Origin: Alteromonadaceae bacterium
GTDB taxonomy: Bacteria > Pseudomonadota > Gammaproteobacteria > Pseudomonadales > Cellvibrionaceae
Direction of reading: 5' to 3'
DNA length: 34,578 bases
Assembly: GCA_002746115.1 (NCBI GenBank)
Contig: NVXL01000017.1
Span: 1-34,578 of the forward strand
This document shows, piece by piece, positions 8,855 to 16,891 of this stretch. Position 1 is the first letter of the stretch; each line of letters starts with the position of its first letter. The notes beneath the pieces are model-generated. The model was not told the DNA's origin, ran no database searches, and saw only the letters and a program-made list of their open reading frames with translations. A program made the translations under genes and the position numbers.

Positions 8855-8898
8855 GCTCTAATATTGCTCAAATCTTGCTCTAATCGTGCTCAAACCTT
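8855..8898. repeat. Four-copy degenerate 11-bp tandem repeat
   Basis: Four consecutive 11-mers read GCTCTAATATT (8855), GCTCAAATCTT (8866), GCTCTAATCGT (8877) and GCTCAAACCTT (8888). Copies 1 and 3 share GCTCTAAT and copies 2 and 4 share GCTCAAA, so the array is also two 22-bp units. It starts 14 bases beyond the end of yigZ and lies about 200-250 bases upstream of the phosphorylase-kinase-like gene. A similar four-copy 11-bp array is at 16747-16790. Confidence 0.75.
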
Positions 8899-8912
8899 AT
8901 TCCAAGCTTACA

Positions 8913-8934
8913 CTAACGTTGCGCTAACGTTGCG
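8913..8934. repeat. Exact 11-bp tandem duplication at the yigZ stop codon
   Basis: CTAACGTTGCG occurs at 8913-8923 and again at 8924-8934. On the minus strand this forms the last codons and the TAG stop of yigZ. Because 11 is not a multiple of three, the two copies are read in different frames and the duplication must have changed the C-terminus. Confidence 0.85.
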
Positions 8935-9518
8935 CCATTGGCCAACACAAAAGCTTCGAGCAAGGGCTGGTGCTCACCCGGGAAACGGATATGCATTTGG
9001 ACTTGCTCGCTATAACAAACCTCATCAAGGACTCCAGCATGCAAAGAAAGCCAATGTCGAAGCGATTGCTCTAAGGCAAATTCACCGGATACGGTAACCG
9101 CCAAGAAAAACTGCTGCTCTCGCAAACTCAACTGATCAATCACGCCCTGTGTCGCTCGACTATAAGCTCTGACCAAGCCACCAGCACCAAGCTTAATACC
9201 ACCAAAATAACGCGTCACAATGAGCATAATATCGCCAATGTCTTTATGCCGCAGCACATTAAGTATCGGTTTACCGGCGGTACCGCTCGGCTCCCCATCA
9301 TCGGACATAGCCATAGTCGCTGGAGCCAATGGTGAACCAATAAGATACGCCCAACAATGATGCCTTGCATCCGGATACTGCTGCTTCGCCTGGAGTAATT
9401 GCGCCATCGCCTGCTCGCGCTCAGCCGCATATGAGGCGCAGGCGATAAAGCGGCTTTTTTTTACTTCGTATTCATGGAAAACCGTCTCAGCTGGGACGAA
9501 ATAATTCTTAGGGAGCAT
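8913..9518 (-). CDS. yigZ: IMPACT/YigZ family protein
   Basis: A 201-residue member of the UPF0029/IMPACT family. The N-terminal domain carries the family motifs KKSRFIACA, HHCWAYLIG, SDDGEPSGTAGKPIL and VTRYFGGIKLGAGGLVRAYS; a shorter C-terminal domain follows (about residues 140-201). Eukaryotic IMPACT regulates GCN2 and so translation under starvation; the bacterial proteins are small cytosolic proteins of uncertain role, so only the family name is safe. The ATG at 9518 has GAAGG four bases upstream. The last residues (ATLAQR) lie inside an exact 11-bp tandem duplication that also supplies the stop codon, so the extreme C-terminus is probably lineage-specific. It is separated from the signalling operon upstream by about 70 bases. 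Confidence 0.93.
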   Translation of the reverse strand: MLPKNYFVPAETVFHEYEVKKSRFIACASYAAEREQAMAQLLQAKQQYPDARHHCWAYLIGSPLAPATMAMSDDGEPSGTAGKPILNVLRHKDIGDIMLIVTRYFGGIKLGAGGLVRAYSRATQGVIDQLSLREQQFFLAVTVSGEFALEQSLRHWLSLHAGVLDEVCYSEQVQMHIRFPGEHQPLLEAFVLANGATLAQR

Positions 9519-9591
9519 AGGCCTTCGTTATCTATTACAAAAATCTTTTACGGCGTCTATTCCTGTATCAATCGCCGCATCAATTGCGGTA

Positions 9592-10716
9592 TCAATTATC
9601 ACCAACAGTAAACCAAAAACAAGCGCCGTGACCATATTCAGACTCTAACCAAACATCGCCCCCATGAGACTGCACGATACGCTGCACCGCTGACAAGCCG
9701 ATACCAGTACCGTTGTGATCCTCATTGCCATACTCGCCCCGGTTAAATACCTTAAAAACGCCTACTTGCAGATAATCGAGTATTCCTTGACCATTATCCT
9801 TAACAAAAAAAGCGCCTTTACCGCCTTCAGGCGTCTCCTTGGTATCATCAAAACCTACCGTAATATGAGCACCTTCACGCTCAGGCATATACTTAATGGC
9901 ATTTTCAACGAGATTCGTCAGCACCTGAGTGAGCATATTTTTTTCACCATACACTACCGGGAAAAAATCACCCAACAAAATAACAATACCCCGTTCGGCG
10001 GCAAGCACAGACATACTATCAACCACAAATGCCGCAATATCTGAAAAAGAAAATTTTTCCTTCTGAACACCTGTGTTGCCAATCTTAATAAATCCCAATA
10101 AATCGTTGAGCATATCCGACATATGCTCAACATTTGCTTCAATACGTTTAAACTGCTGTTTTTCACGATCATCTAGGCGGTCTGCTAATACCCGCGCCAA
10201 ACGATTGGAGAAACCCTTAATGCAATTAAGTGGGCTTTTTAGATCATGCGATATAATATAGGAGAACTCTTCCAATTCATTTTTTTGCTTGTTAAGCGCT
10301 TTATTTTTGTTATACAGCTCCAAAAAAACACGCACTTTACTTAACAAAATGACGGGATCTATTGGTTTGAAAAGAAAGTCGACTGCACCGACGTCATAAC
10401 CACGAAACTCATATTGGTTACTATCCCCCTTAAACCCTAAGCGCTCAGACTGCGAAATAGCCGTCACAAAGATAATGGGTGTGCCGCTAGTCGTTTGATT
10501 TTGATGCAAATAAGTCGCGGTTTCATAACCGTCCATATCCGGCATTTGCACGTCCAGCAAAATTAATGCTAACTCATGCTCCAATGCCAACTCCAGAGCT
10601 TTCTCGCCTGAAGTAGCATGCAGTAACTCGGCATCAAAATCACTGAGCAATGCATCGAGTGCCGTTAAGTTGGCCGGTTTGTCGTCAACCATTAAGATGA
10701 TGGGCCGCGCTAGCAT
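9592..10716 (-). CDS. Response regulator receiver-histidine kinase
   Basis: A cytoplasmic two-component protein of 374 residues with the receiver first: ILMVDD (8-12), phospho-acceptor Asp55 in LLDVQMPDMDG and Lys117 in FLFKP. A coiled linker leads to the HisKA motif SHDLKSPLN with phospho-acceptor His157. The ATPase core shows the N-box LVENAIKYM, KDNGQGI and GTGIGLSAVQRIVQSHGG. There are no membrane segments. I chose the ATG at 10716 because it lies 7 bases after the CheB-like stop codon and gives a protein starting just before the receiver; the frame is open 22 codons further upstream, inside the preceding gene. It is the last gene of a four-gene operon, so it probably takes phosphate from, or relays signals with, the giant hybrid kinase that begins the operon. 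No DNA-binding output domain is present. Confidence 0.92.
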   Translation of the reverse strand: MLARPIILMVDDKPANLTALDALLSDFDAELLHATSGEKALELALEHELALILLDVQMPDMDGYETATYLHQNQTTSGTPIIFVTAISQSERLGFKGDSNQYEFRGYDVGAVDFLFKPIDPVILLSKVRVFLELYNKNKALNKQKNELEEFSYIISHDLKSPLNCIKGFSNRLARVLADRLDDREKQQFKRIEANVEHMSDMLNDLLGFIKIGNTGVQKEKFSFSDIAAFVVDSMSVLAAERGIVILLGDFFPVVYGEKNMLTQVLTNLVENAIKYMPEREGAHITVGFDDTKETPEGGKGAFFVKDNGQGILDYLQVGVFKVFNRGEYGNEDHNGTGIGLSAVQRIVQSHGGDVWLESEYGHGACFWFTVGDN

Positions 10717-10723
10717 ATTGTTA

Positions 10724-11296
10724 TTATTCCACCTCTTTCTGTAAATCCCATAAATACGGGCCGATTTGTTCGCCCCGAACAATGCTGGGGGACTTTACGG
10801 CCGCAATCGCTGCCGCGGGCATTATATCACTCACACTAGAGCGAGGGCTTTGAATAATCGTTCTACCCCCTGCCAAATCAATACTTATCATACCTTTCAC
10901 ACCGTCCTCATTCGCCCCCGATAGTAGCACTCCAACAACCTCACTTTTAAACACCGCTACCGCACTGCCAAACAAGCAATCAATCGATGGGCGCGAGTGA
11001 CGTATTGGGGCGTCTTGATTAAGTGACAATCGCCCCTGTGGATCCAATAACAAATGATGGTTCGGCGATGCAAAATAGGCGGTTCCGCCAATAGGGCGCT
11101 CGCCATCTGCCGCATACTTAACATGTATTTTTGATATCGAATGAATATGCTGTAACAAATAATCTTTTGCGCTAGCAAGCTGGTGCTGCACGACTAAGAT
11201 AGGCCAAGCAAAATCGTAGGGCAGCGGTGACAAAATCGCCTTGATTACGTCAGAACTACCCGTTGACCCACCAATCACCACAATCTTGTTCGTCAC
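10724..11296 (-). CDS. Stand-alone CheB-type protein-glutamate methylesterase
   Basis: A 190-residue CheB catalytic domain without the receiver that controls classical CheB. The catalytic triad can be read: Ser11 in GGSTGSS, His38 in VVQHQ and Asp131 in LSGANEDG. SRPSIDCLF and the final alpha/beta motifs also match the family. It would remove methyl groups from (or deamidate) glutamyl side chains on a partner protein. The start is a GTG at 11296 whose first bases overlap the TGA of the CheR-like gene (GTGA), so translation is coupled. With no chemoreceptor in the operon, the substrate is unknown. Lack of a receiver means its activity is not controlled by its own phosphorylation. Confidence 0.92.
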   Translation of the reverse strand: MTNKIVVIGGSTGSSDVIKAILSPLPYDFAWPILVVQHQLASAKDYLLQHIHSISKIHVKYAADGERPIGGTAYFASPNHHLLLDPQGRLSLNQDAPIRHSRPSIDCLFGSAVAVFKSEVVGVLLSGANEDGVKGMISIDLAGGRTIIQSPRSSVSDIMPAAAIAAVKSPSIVRGEQIGPYLWDLQKEVE

Positions 11297-12222
11297 GGCG
11301 CACTACACCTTTTACTTGTGAGCTTATTTGCACTGCCGCTTACGGTAGAAGACTTCCCTGCCTTCTTCTGATAGATACGATACTTTTTATCCACGACATC
11401 AAAGTAATCATCGTATTTAGAACCAATTAGACCTTCCTCTGAGCCCAAACACAAATACCCTCCATCACGTAGGCTTTCGTAAAAAAGCCCGAAAACGCGC
11501 TCATGGAGGTCACGATCAAAATAAATCACGACGTTCCGACAGATCACCAAATCCATATCATGGAAGCCTGCGTCGGTTGCCAAGTTATGATAAGCAAAAT
11601 GCACATAGTCTTTGAGCTTGCGCTTAATAATTGCACCGTCATAAGCGGAATTATAATATTCGCTAAACTCATCCTCGCCGCCCGCAGCAAGGTAATTTTT
11701 GATATAACTCGACATTCGCCCCAAAGGGAAAATCCCTTGCTTGGCCTTATCCAAAATACTTGAGTTAAAATCCGTCGCTAAGATTTGCTGACGTGGGTGT
11801 ATTCCCAGCTCATTCAGAATGATCGCTACTGAATAAGCTTCCTCTCCCGAGGAGCAACCCGCATCCCAAATACGAATATGATCTTCCTTCATAAAGTGTA
11901 AAACTTTAGTTCTTAAAGCCAGAAAAAAATCAGGGTCGCGAAACATTTCAGTGACGTTCACAGATAAATCTTTAAGCAGTAAATCCGCTAGGCTCTCATC
12001 ATGTAAAATACGGTACTGTAACTCGGAAATTGACGCGATCTGAGACATAGATAAACGGTATTGCACGCGACGCGCCACCGAGTCACGCGAGTACGCTCTA
12101 AAATCATAACTATAACGCCGATAAATCGCCTCCAACAAATTGGATAACTCAATATCCTCTGAGATCACACACTGATCAACACCAGCCGGACGAGACTCTA
12201 ATGATGGTTTGCTTCCGCTCAT
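11293..12222 (-). CDS. CheR-type protein-glutamate O-methyltransferase
   Basis: An SAM-dependent methyltransferase of the CheR family, about 309 residues. The N-terminal all-alpha domain includes YDFRAYSRDSVARRV. The catalytic domain shows NVTEMFRDPDFF, the SAM-binding DAGCSSGEEAYS, ATDFNSSIL and DLVICRNVVIYFD. No TPR repeats follow, unlike many alternative CheRs. I prefer the ATG at 12222, which overlaps the hybrid kinase stop in the classic ATGA arrangement; a GTG at 12234 would add four residues. It is paired with a CheB-type esterase directly downstream (4-base overlap), so the two should set the methylation state of a common partner. No methyl-accepting chemotaxis protein is encoded in the window. 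Confidence 0.92.
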   Translation of the reverse strand: MSGSKPSLESRPAGVDQCVISEDIELSNLLEAIYRRYSYDFRAYSRDSVARRVQYRLSMSQIASISELQYRILHDESLADLLLKDLSVNVTEMFRDPDFFLALRTKVLHFMKEDHIRIWDAGCSSGEEAYSVAIILNELGIHPRQQILATDFNSSILDKAKQGIFPLGRMSSYIKNYLAAGGEDEFSEYYNSAYDGAIIKRKLKDYVHFAYHNLATDAGFHDMDLVICRNVVIYFDRDLHERVFGLFYESLRDGGYLCLGSEEGLIGSKYDDYFDVVDKKYRIYQKKAGKSSTVSGSANKLTSKRCSAP

Positions 12223-15200
12223 CGATACATCCACACTCGTAATAGCGAAATCAATTTATCGGTATCCACAGGTTTAGTTAAATAGTCGCTAGCGCCAGCG
12301 GCAATACATTTTCTCCGATCACCCTTCATCGCTTTAGCGGTCAAAGCAATAATGGGTAAATTGACAAAATTTTCTAGTTTTCGAACTTCCTTCATCGCTT
12401 CATAGCCATCCATTTCCGGCATCATAATATCCATTAAAATCAGGTCGATTTCCGGATTCGCCGAGAGCTGCTTCAAGCCGTCTATGCCATTTTTACCCAC
12501 GATTACTCTCAATCCAAGCTCTTGTAAAATCGCCGATAACGAAAACACATTACGTATATCATCATCCACTAACAGCACTAAACGCCCCTTTAAACTTGCA
12601 TCGTTGTCATGCAGCATACCTATCATGCGGCGCTGTTCTTCAGGTAAGTCAGCTTCAACTCGATGTAAAAACAAAGCCGTATCGTCCAAGAGTTTCTCAG
12701 GAGAACGTGCACCTTTAACGATAATTCGAGCCGCATATCGCTTAATGATATCGGATTCCTGATCATCCAACTCTTTACCGGTATAGACAATGGTCGGAAT
12801 GTAACGGAGCGTTTTATCCTGCTGAATCATTTCCAGCACTTCTACGCCACTCATATCCCGCAATTTCAAATCAAGAATGATGCAGTCGATGGGTTTTGCT
12901 CGCAAGATTTCGATCGCTTCAGCACCGCTATCTGTGGTCAAAATATTTAAATCATCACTTGAAACTAAAGCCAAAATACTCTCACGCTGTACTTTATTAT
13001 CCTCAACAATCAGCAGCTCTTTAACCGGTCTTTCGGTTATATTCTCCATACGTGCAAACGAGTCTTCAAGTGACTCCATAGTTGCAGGCTTAGCTAGAAA
13101 ACCAACGGCGCCCGCATGGTAGTAACGATCAGAAGGGTCTCCGGCAGACATAATATGAATGGGGATATGCGACGTACGCAAATTATCCTTCAGCCGTCTC
13201 AGCACTTGATCCCCCTGCATCCCAGGCAATCCAAGATCCAGAACAATAGCGCTCGGCTTATAATAATCGGCCAAATACAACCCGCTTTCACCATCCGGGG
13301 CATGCAGCACTTGGTAATCACGCTCTCGCGCAAAATTACATAAGATATCTGCAAAGCTATTATCATCTTCGACAACCAGTACAGTGCGCCCCTTACCAGG
13401 TACGATGCGCTCACGGTCATCATCAATACCACGCATATCACCTTCATTCGCGTTTGGCGATTTGTTCATTTGTTCAACGCTTGTCGGCGAGTCGTGAGGG
13501 GGGCTAGTTTGCACCTCCGTGGGTCGCTCTGCAGGCAACTTGAAGTTGTCAGGGGGCACAGCTTCGCCCGCCTGTTCACTCACCTCCTCGGGTTTAGGAG
13601 GGGATATAAGGGGTGTATACTCAAATGAATTAGCCTCCGCTTTAGCCGATGACTCGGGACGCCCTGCACCGACCTCAAAGCCTGAGAGGTTTTTCCGGAT
13701 ATAAACTGAAAAGACAGAGCCTTCGCCTCGTTTACTATACAATTGAATTTCACCGCCAAGCAAATGCGCCAACTCTTTCGATATCGACAGACCTAAGCCG
13801 GTGCCGCCATACTTACGACTGGTCGTGCCATCTGCTTGCTGGAAGGCTTCGAAAATGTGTTTTTGCTGCTCAGCATCGATACCAATACCGCTATCTCTCA
13901 CATGGAAAACAATTAACTCTTCCGAATCAACAGCTTTATTTGAAAGTTTAATCCCTACTTCGGGCAAGGAGATCGTCAAACTCACTACGCCGTCATGGGT
14001 AAATTTGAAGGCATTTGATAACAAGTTTTTAAGGATTTGACCAAGCTTCTGGGTATCACTATTGACCGAGTCATGCACGTCTGCGTCAATATCGACGTCG
14101 AATTTTAAATCACGCATTTGAGCGACGGCTTTGAACTTTTGTTTGATTTCTTTAGTAAAATCCACCAGAGAAAAATTCTCAGTGGAGACGTCCATTTTAC
14201 CGGATTCGATTTTTGAAAGATCCAAAATGTCATTGATCAGATCCAATAAATCTACGCCAGAGCCATAAATAGTCTGAGCATATTCAATTTGTTTTTCGTC
14301 CATTTTCCCAGATTTATTTTCTGCTAATAACTTAGATAAAATCAGTAAGCTATTGAGCGGCGTACGCAGTTCATGCGACATATTCGCCAAGAATTCAGTT
14401 TTATATCGGCTCGACATTTCAAGGTCGGTGGCTTTTTTCTCGATCTCTTTTCTGGCAGCTTCCAACTCTTGGTTTTTCTGCCCAGACTCCCACTGCGAAC
14501 GCTGTAGATTGCGTGTTTTTTCTTCTAACTCTTCGTTAGAGATACGCAGCTCTTCCTGCTGAACCTGAAGTCGCTCGTTGCTTTCTTTTAACTCTTCTTG
14601 TTGAATGATCAGCTTTTTACTGGTTTTTTGCAGCTCACGCGCCTGTAATTCCAATTGCTCATTGTTAGTGCGCAGCTCTTCTTCACGGCTACCCAACTCT
14701 TCCGCTTGGCTTTGGGTTTTTTCAAGTAACTTCTGCATACGTAGCCGACTTTTAGCGACGTTGATCGCAATACCAATCTGCTCTGCCGTTTCATCCATAA
14801 AACGTAAATCATTTTGCTCGAAGGCCTCAAACGTTCCCAGCTCAATGACGCCTACAAGCGTCTCATTCACGGTGATAGCTTTTGCGTAAATTTGCTTGGG
14901 CGCACCAGCCCCCAAACCTGAGCTGATCACGATATAGTCATCCGGAACCGCTACCAATAAAATGCTACTGCGCTCTAATGCGACCTGACCAACAACGCCG
15001 TCACCAAACTCAACTTTACCGGAAAAGTTTTTACGCGCTTGAAATGCGTAACTCCCCATCAACTGTAAGTATTCATCTTCAACATTCAAATACAAACTGC
15101 CTATGCCTGCGTTTAGGTACTTAGCAAGCTCAGTAATAACATTTCGGCACAGTTCGGGTAGCTCTTGCTCACCCCGCATTTTGGCATTCAACTCGACCTG

Positions 15201-16562
15201 GCCGGAACGAAACCAGTCAAGTACGTCGCTCTCGGTTCTGGCCTCCTTCAAACTTTTTACCATCAGCTTGAAGCTATCCGCGAGATCGCCGATCTCGTTA
15301 TGAACATTAACGCTAATAATGTCCGTCAAATCACCCTGCTCCACCCGCCTAGAGGCCGCAAAGAGCGCCAAGACAGGCTTAACAATACGCCCCGATAATA
15401 CCAAGGCAATCGCCGTCACTAAAAACACCGTCAAGCCAAATAAAGCCATCATGATTTGCCGCATCCGCTCGGACGCAGCATAGGCCTTCTCGGTTTCTAT
15501 TTCGGCCACGACAGCCCATTCCACCCCGGCAATATCAACATGGTGATACATGCCAAGTACCTCATTTCCATTGGCACTTCTATAGGTAAAAACTCTGTCG
15601 CTTTGACCCGCTTTCACTTGACCACTGTTACTTTGATTAAACCGATTCGCTGCACTTATATCTCCCACCTCTCCCGACCTTGGCAACGCTGACATTCGCT
15701 CACTTTGCCATTTTCGCGTAACCGTCGTATCAATACGCATTTCCAAAATATCATTTTCCGCCCCCCCTTGAGAGAAAGGGGTGCGTAGTATCAGGTCACT
15801 GCCGACAAGGTAGGTTTTTCCTCCCCAATTAGCATTGTGACTAAACGAAAAACTTTTGATCTGTTGCTGTGTTAACTGAATTGCAATAACACCAATCGGT
15901 TCCGAATCAGCGCCCATTAATGGCGCAACCATAAACCCTTCTAGAGTTCCTCCTGCTCGGATATCACGTTGTAGATCAGAAAACACCGGAACTCGGTTCA
16001 ACAGTGCAGATTTATATGCTGCGGTAAAACGGCTACCAATATGCCTTGCATCAAAAACATTATCCCCGATGTCCTTAGCATTATTAGCCGTGTATAAAAT
16101 ATCGCCGTCTTTATTAATCAAATAGACGTCTTGGTAGTTCAGGTTCTCCCGGAACAAAACAACATCTTTCGCATGCTCATCAGTAATATCCCGCCACTGA
16201 TTGCCAGCAACAAAATCTTTCAGTGGTAAACCGCTTGCTAGATAGCTTTGCTGCAATAAGTTTAAAAGCCCTATTTTTGCGTTACTCTGGGCGCCAAACT
16301 GAACATCGGATACGCTTCGATCGTAAAATTCCCTCAGCTGCTCGGCTTTTAACTCCGTAATGACGCGCAGGGCGTTTTCAGCGCTACCCTCCAAGCTGCT
16401 TCTAAATCGGTCATAGCTCACCACGCTAACCACAGCGATGGGGATCACCGCTAGAGTCAAGAAAGAAAGCACTAAGCTCCGCCGCAAACTATATCGTGCT
16501 AAGAAGCCACCACCCCGTAGGTCTTCACGCTCAGTACTTTTTTTTGCTGCCACTGTTACCAT
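12219..16562 (-). CDS. Giant membrane hybrid histidine kinase (Cache-HAMP-GAF-HisKA-HATPase-REC-REC-REC)
   Basis: A 1447-residue sensor kinase. A first membrane helix (about 28-50) and a second (about 367-390) enclose a large periplasmic Cache-type sensor (YQDVYLINKDGDILYT). HAMP (about 391-443), GAF (about 455-600) and a long Gln/Glu-rich coiled coil (about 605-715) follow. HisKA has SHELRTPLN with phospho-acceptor His730, and the ATPase has LLSNAFKFTHDG, DSGIGI and GGTGLGLSIS. After a Pro/Ser/Glu-rich linker come three receivers with predicted phospho-Asp 1109, 1231 and 1378. In the second receiver the conserved Lys is followed by Gly (VKGARSPE) rather than Pro, so it may be divergent. No HPt domain is seen. 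It heads an operon with CheR, CheB and a second kinase, so its coiled coil is a plausible methylation target (inference). A GAGAG lies 8 bases before the ATG. Confidence 0.93.
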   Translation of the reverse strand: MVTVAAKKSTEREDLRGGGFLARYSLRRSLVLSFLTLAVIPIAVVSVVSYDRFRSSLEGSAENALRVITELKAEQLREFYDRSVSDVQFGAQSNAKIGLLNLLQQSYLASGLPLKDFVAGNQWRDITDEHAKDVVLFRENLNYQDVYLINKDGDILYTANNAKDIGDNVFDARHIGSRFTAAYKSALLNRVPVFSDLQRDIRAGGTLEGFMVAPLMGADSEPIGVIAIQLTQQQIKSFSFSHNANWGGKTYLVGSDLILRTPFSQGGAENDILEMRIDTTVTRKWQSERMSALPRSGEVGDISAANRFNQSNSGQVKAGQSDRVFTYRSANGNEVLGMYHHVDIAGVEWAVVAEIETEKAYAASERMRQIMMALFGLTVFLVTAIALVLSGRIVKPVLALFAASRRVEQGDLTDIISVNVHNEIGDLADSFKLMVKSLKEARTESDVLDWFRSGQVELNAKMRGEQELPELCRNVITELAKYLNAGIGSLYLNVEDEYLQLMGSYAFQARKNFSGKVEFGDGVVGQVALERSSILLVAVPDDYIVISSGLGAGAPKQIYAKAITVNETLVGVIELGTFEAFEQNDLRFMDETAEQIGIAINVAKSRLRMQKLLEKTQSQAEELGSREEELRTNNEQLELQARELQKTSKKLIIQQEELKESNERLQVQQEELRISNEELEEKTRNLQRSQWESGQKNQELEAARKEIEKKATDLEMSSRYKTEFLANMSHELRTPLNSLLILSKLLAENKSGKMDEKQIEYAQTIYGSGVDLLDLINDILDLSKIESGKMDVSTENFSLVDFTKEIKQKFKAVAQMRDLKFDVDIDADVHDSVNSDTQKLGQILKNLLSNAFKFTHDGVVSLTISLPEVGIKLSNKAVDSEELIVFHVRDSGIGIDAEQQKHIFEAFQQADGTTSRKYGGTGLGLSISKELAHLLGGEIQLYSKRGEGSVFSVYIRKNLSGFEVGAGRPESSAKAEANSFEYTPLISPPKPEEVSEQAGEAVPPDNFKLPAERPTEVQTSPPHDSPTSVEQMNKSPNANEGDMRGIDDDRERIVPGKGRTVLVVEDDNSFADILCNFARERDYQVLHAPDGESGLYLADYYKPSAIVLDLGLPGMQGDQVLRRLKDNLRTSHIPIHIMSAGDPSDRYYHAGAVGFLAKPATMESLEDSFARMENITERPVKELLIVEDNKVQRESILALVSSDDLNILTTDSGAEAIEILRAKPIDCIILDLKLRDMSGVEVLEMIQQDKTLRYIPTIVYTGKELDDQESDIIKRYAARIIVKGARSPEKLLDDTALFLHRVEADLPEEQRRMIGMLHDNDASLKGRLVLLVDDDIRNVFSLSAILQELGLRVIVGKNGIDGLKQLSANPEIDLILMDIMMPEMDGYEAMKEVRKLENFVNLPIIALTAKAMKGDRRKCIAAGASDYLTKPVDTDKLISLLRVWMYR

Positions 16563-16891
16563 TAATCAACTCTCAACACTATCAATTAAACATTCCACTC
16601 AGATTAACTACCACAACTAAGCTAAAACACGCCACCCAAGCAAAAAATACAGCGCTATTTGCCCGCTAGGAACTGAAAAAGTATGGCACTAAAAACCCAA
16701 ACACGCCTGTTTTAAGCACGTAGAAGCCGCCAAGAAATGACACCCAGCTGATATCCAACTGATATTCCGCTAACATCCAACTAATACCCAGGAATAGACG
16801 CATAGAGAAAAACTGCTTGACGCTTCGAGTGTTTATCGAGAGCATTGCGCGTTTACTTTAGCCACAACCGCTCTATAACGAGGTAAACGCA
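16563..16891. other. Divergent intergenic region between the signalling operon and exonuclease III
   Basis: These 329 bases separate two divergently transcribed genes and should hold the promoters of both. No open frame of interest is present. The main structure is a four-copy 11-bp tandem repeat (16747-16790). AGGT lies just before the exonuclease start (AGGTAAACGCAATG). I could not identify a convincing -35/-10 pair on either strand. Confidence 0.5.
16747..16790. repeat. Four-copy degenerate 11-bp tandem repeat
   Basis: Four consecutive 11-mers read GCTGATATCCA (16747), ACTGATATTCC (16758), GCTAACATCCA (16769) and ACTAATACCCA (16780). Odd copies start GCT and even copies ACT, so the array is also two 22-bp units. 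It lies about 100-145 bases before the exonuclease III start and 185-230 bases before the hybrid kinase start. Its length, copy number and 22-bp alternation mirror the array at 8855-8898. Confidence 0.75.

Noticed and set aside
8855-8934. Possible CRISPR-like repeat region
   Set aside because: Units are 11 bp, contiguous without spacers and not conserved exactly; no cas genes nearby.
8864-9097. 77-codon plus-strand frame over the repeat array and yigZ
   Set aside because: Antisense shadow of yigZ plus the tandem repeats; no homology.
14353-14889. Serine/cysteine-rich plus-strand frames opposite the hybrid kinase coiled coil
   Set aside because: Antisense shadows produced by the Glu/Gln-rich repeat codons of the kinase.
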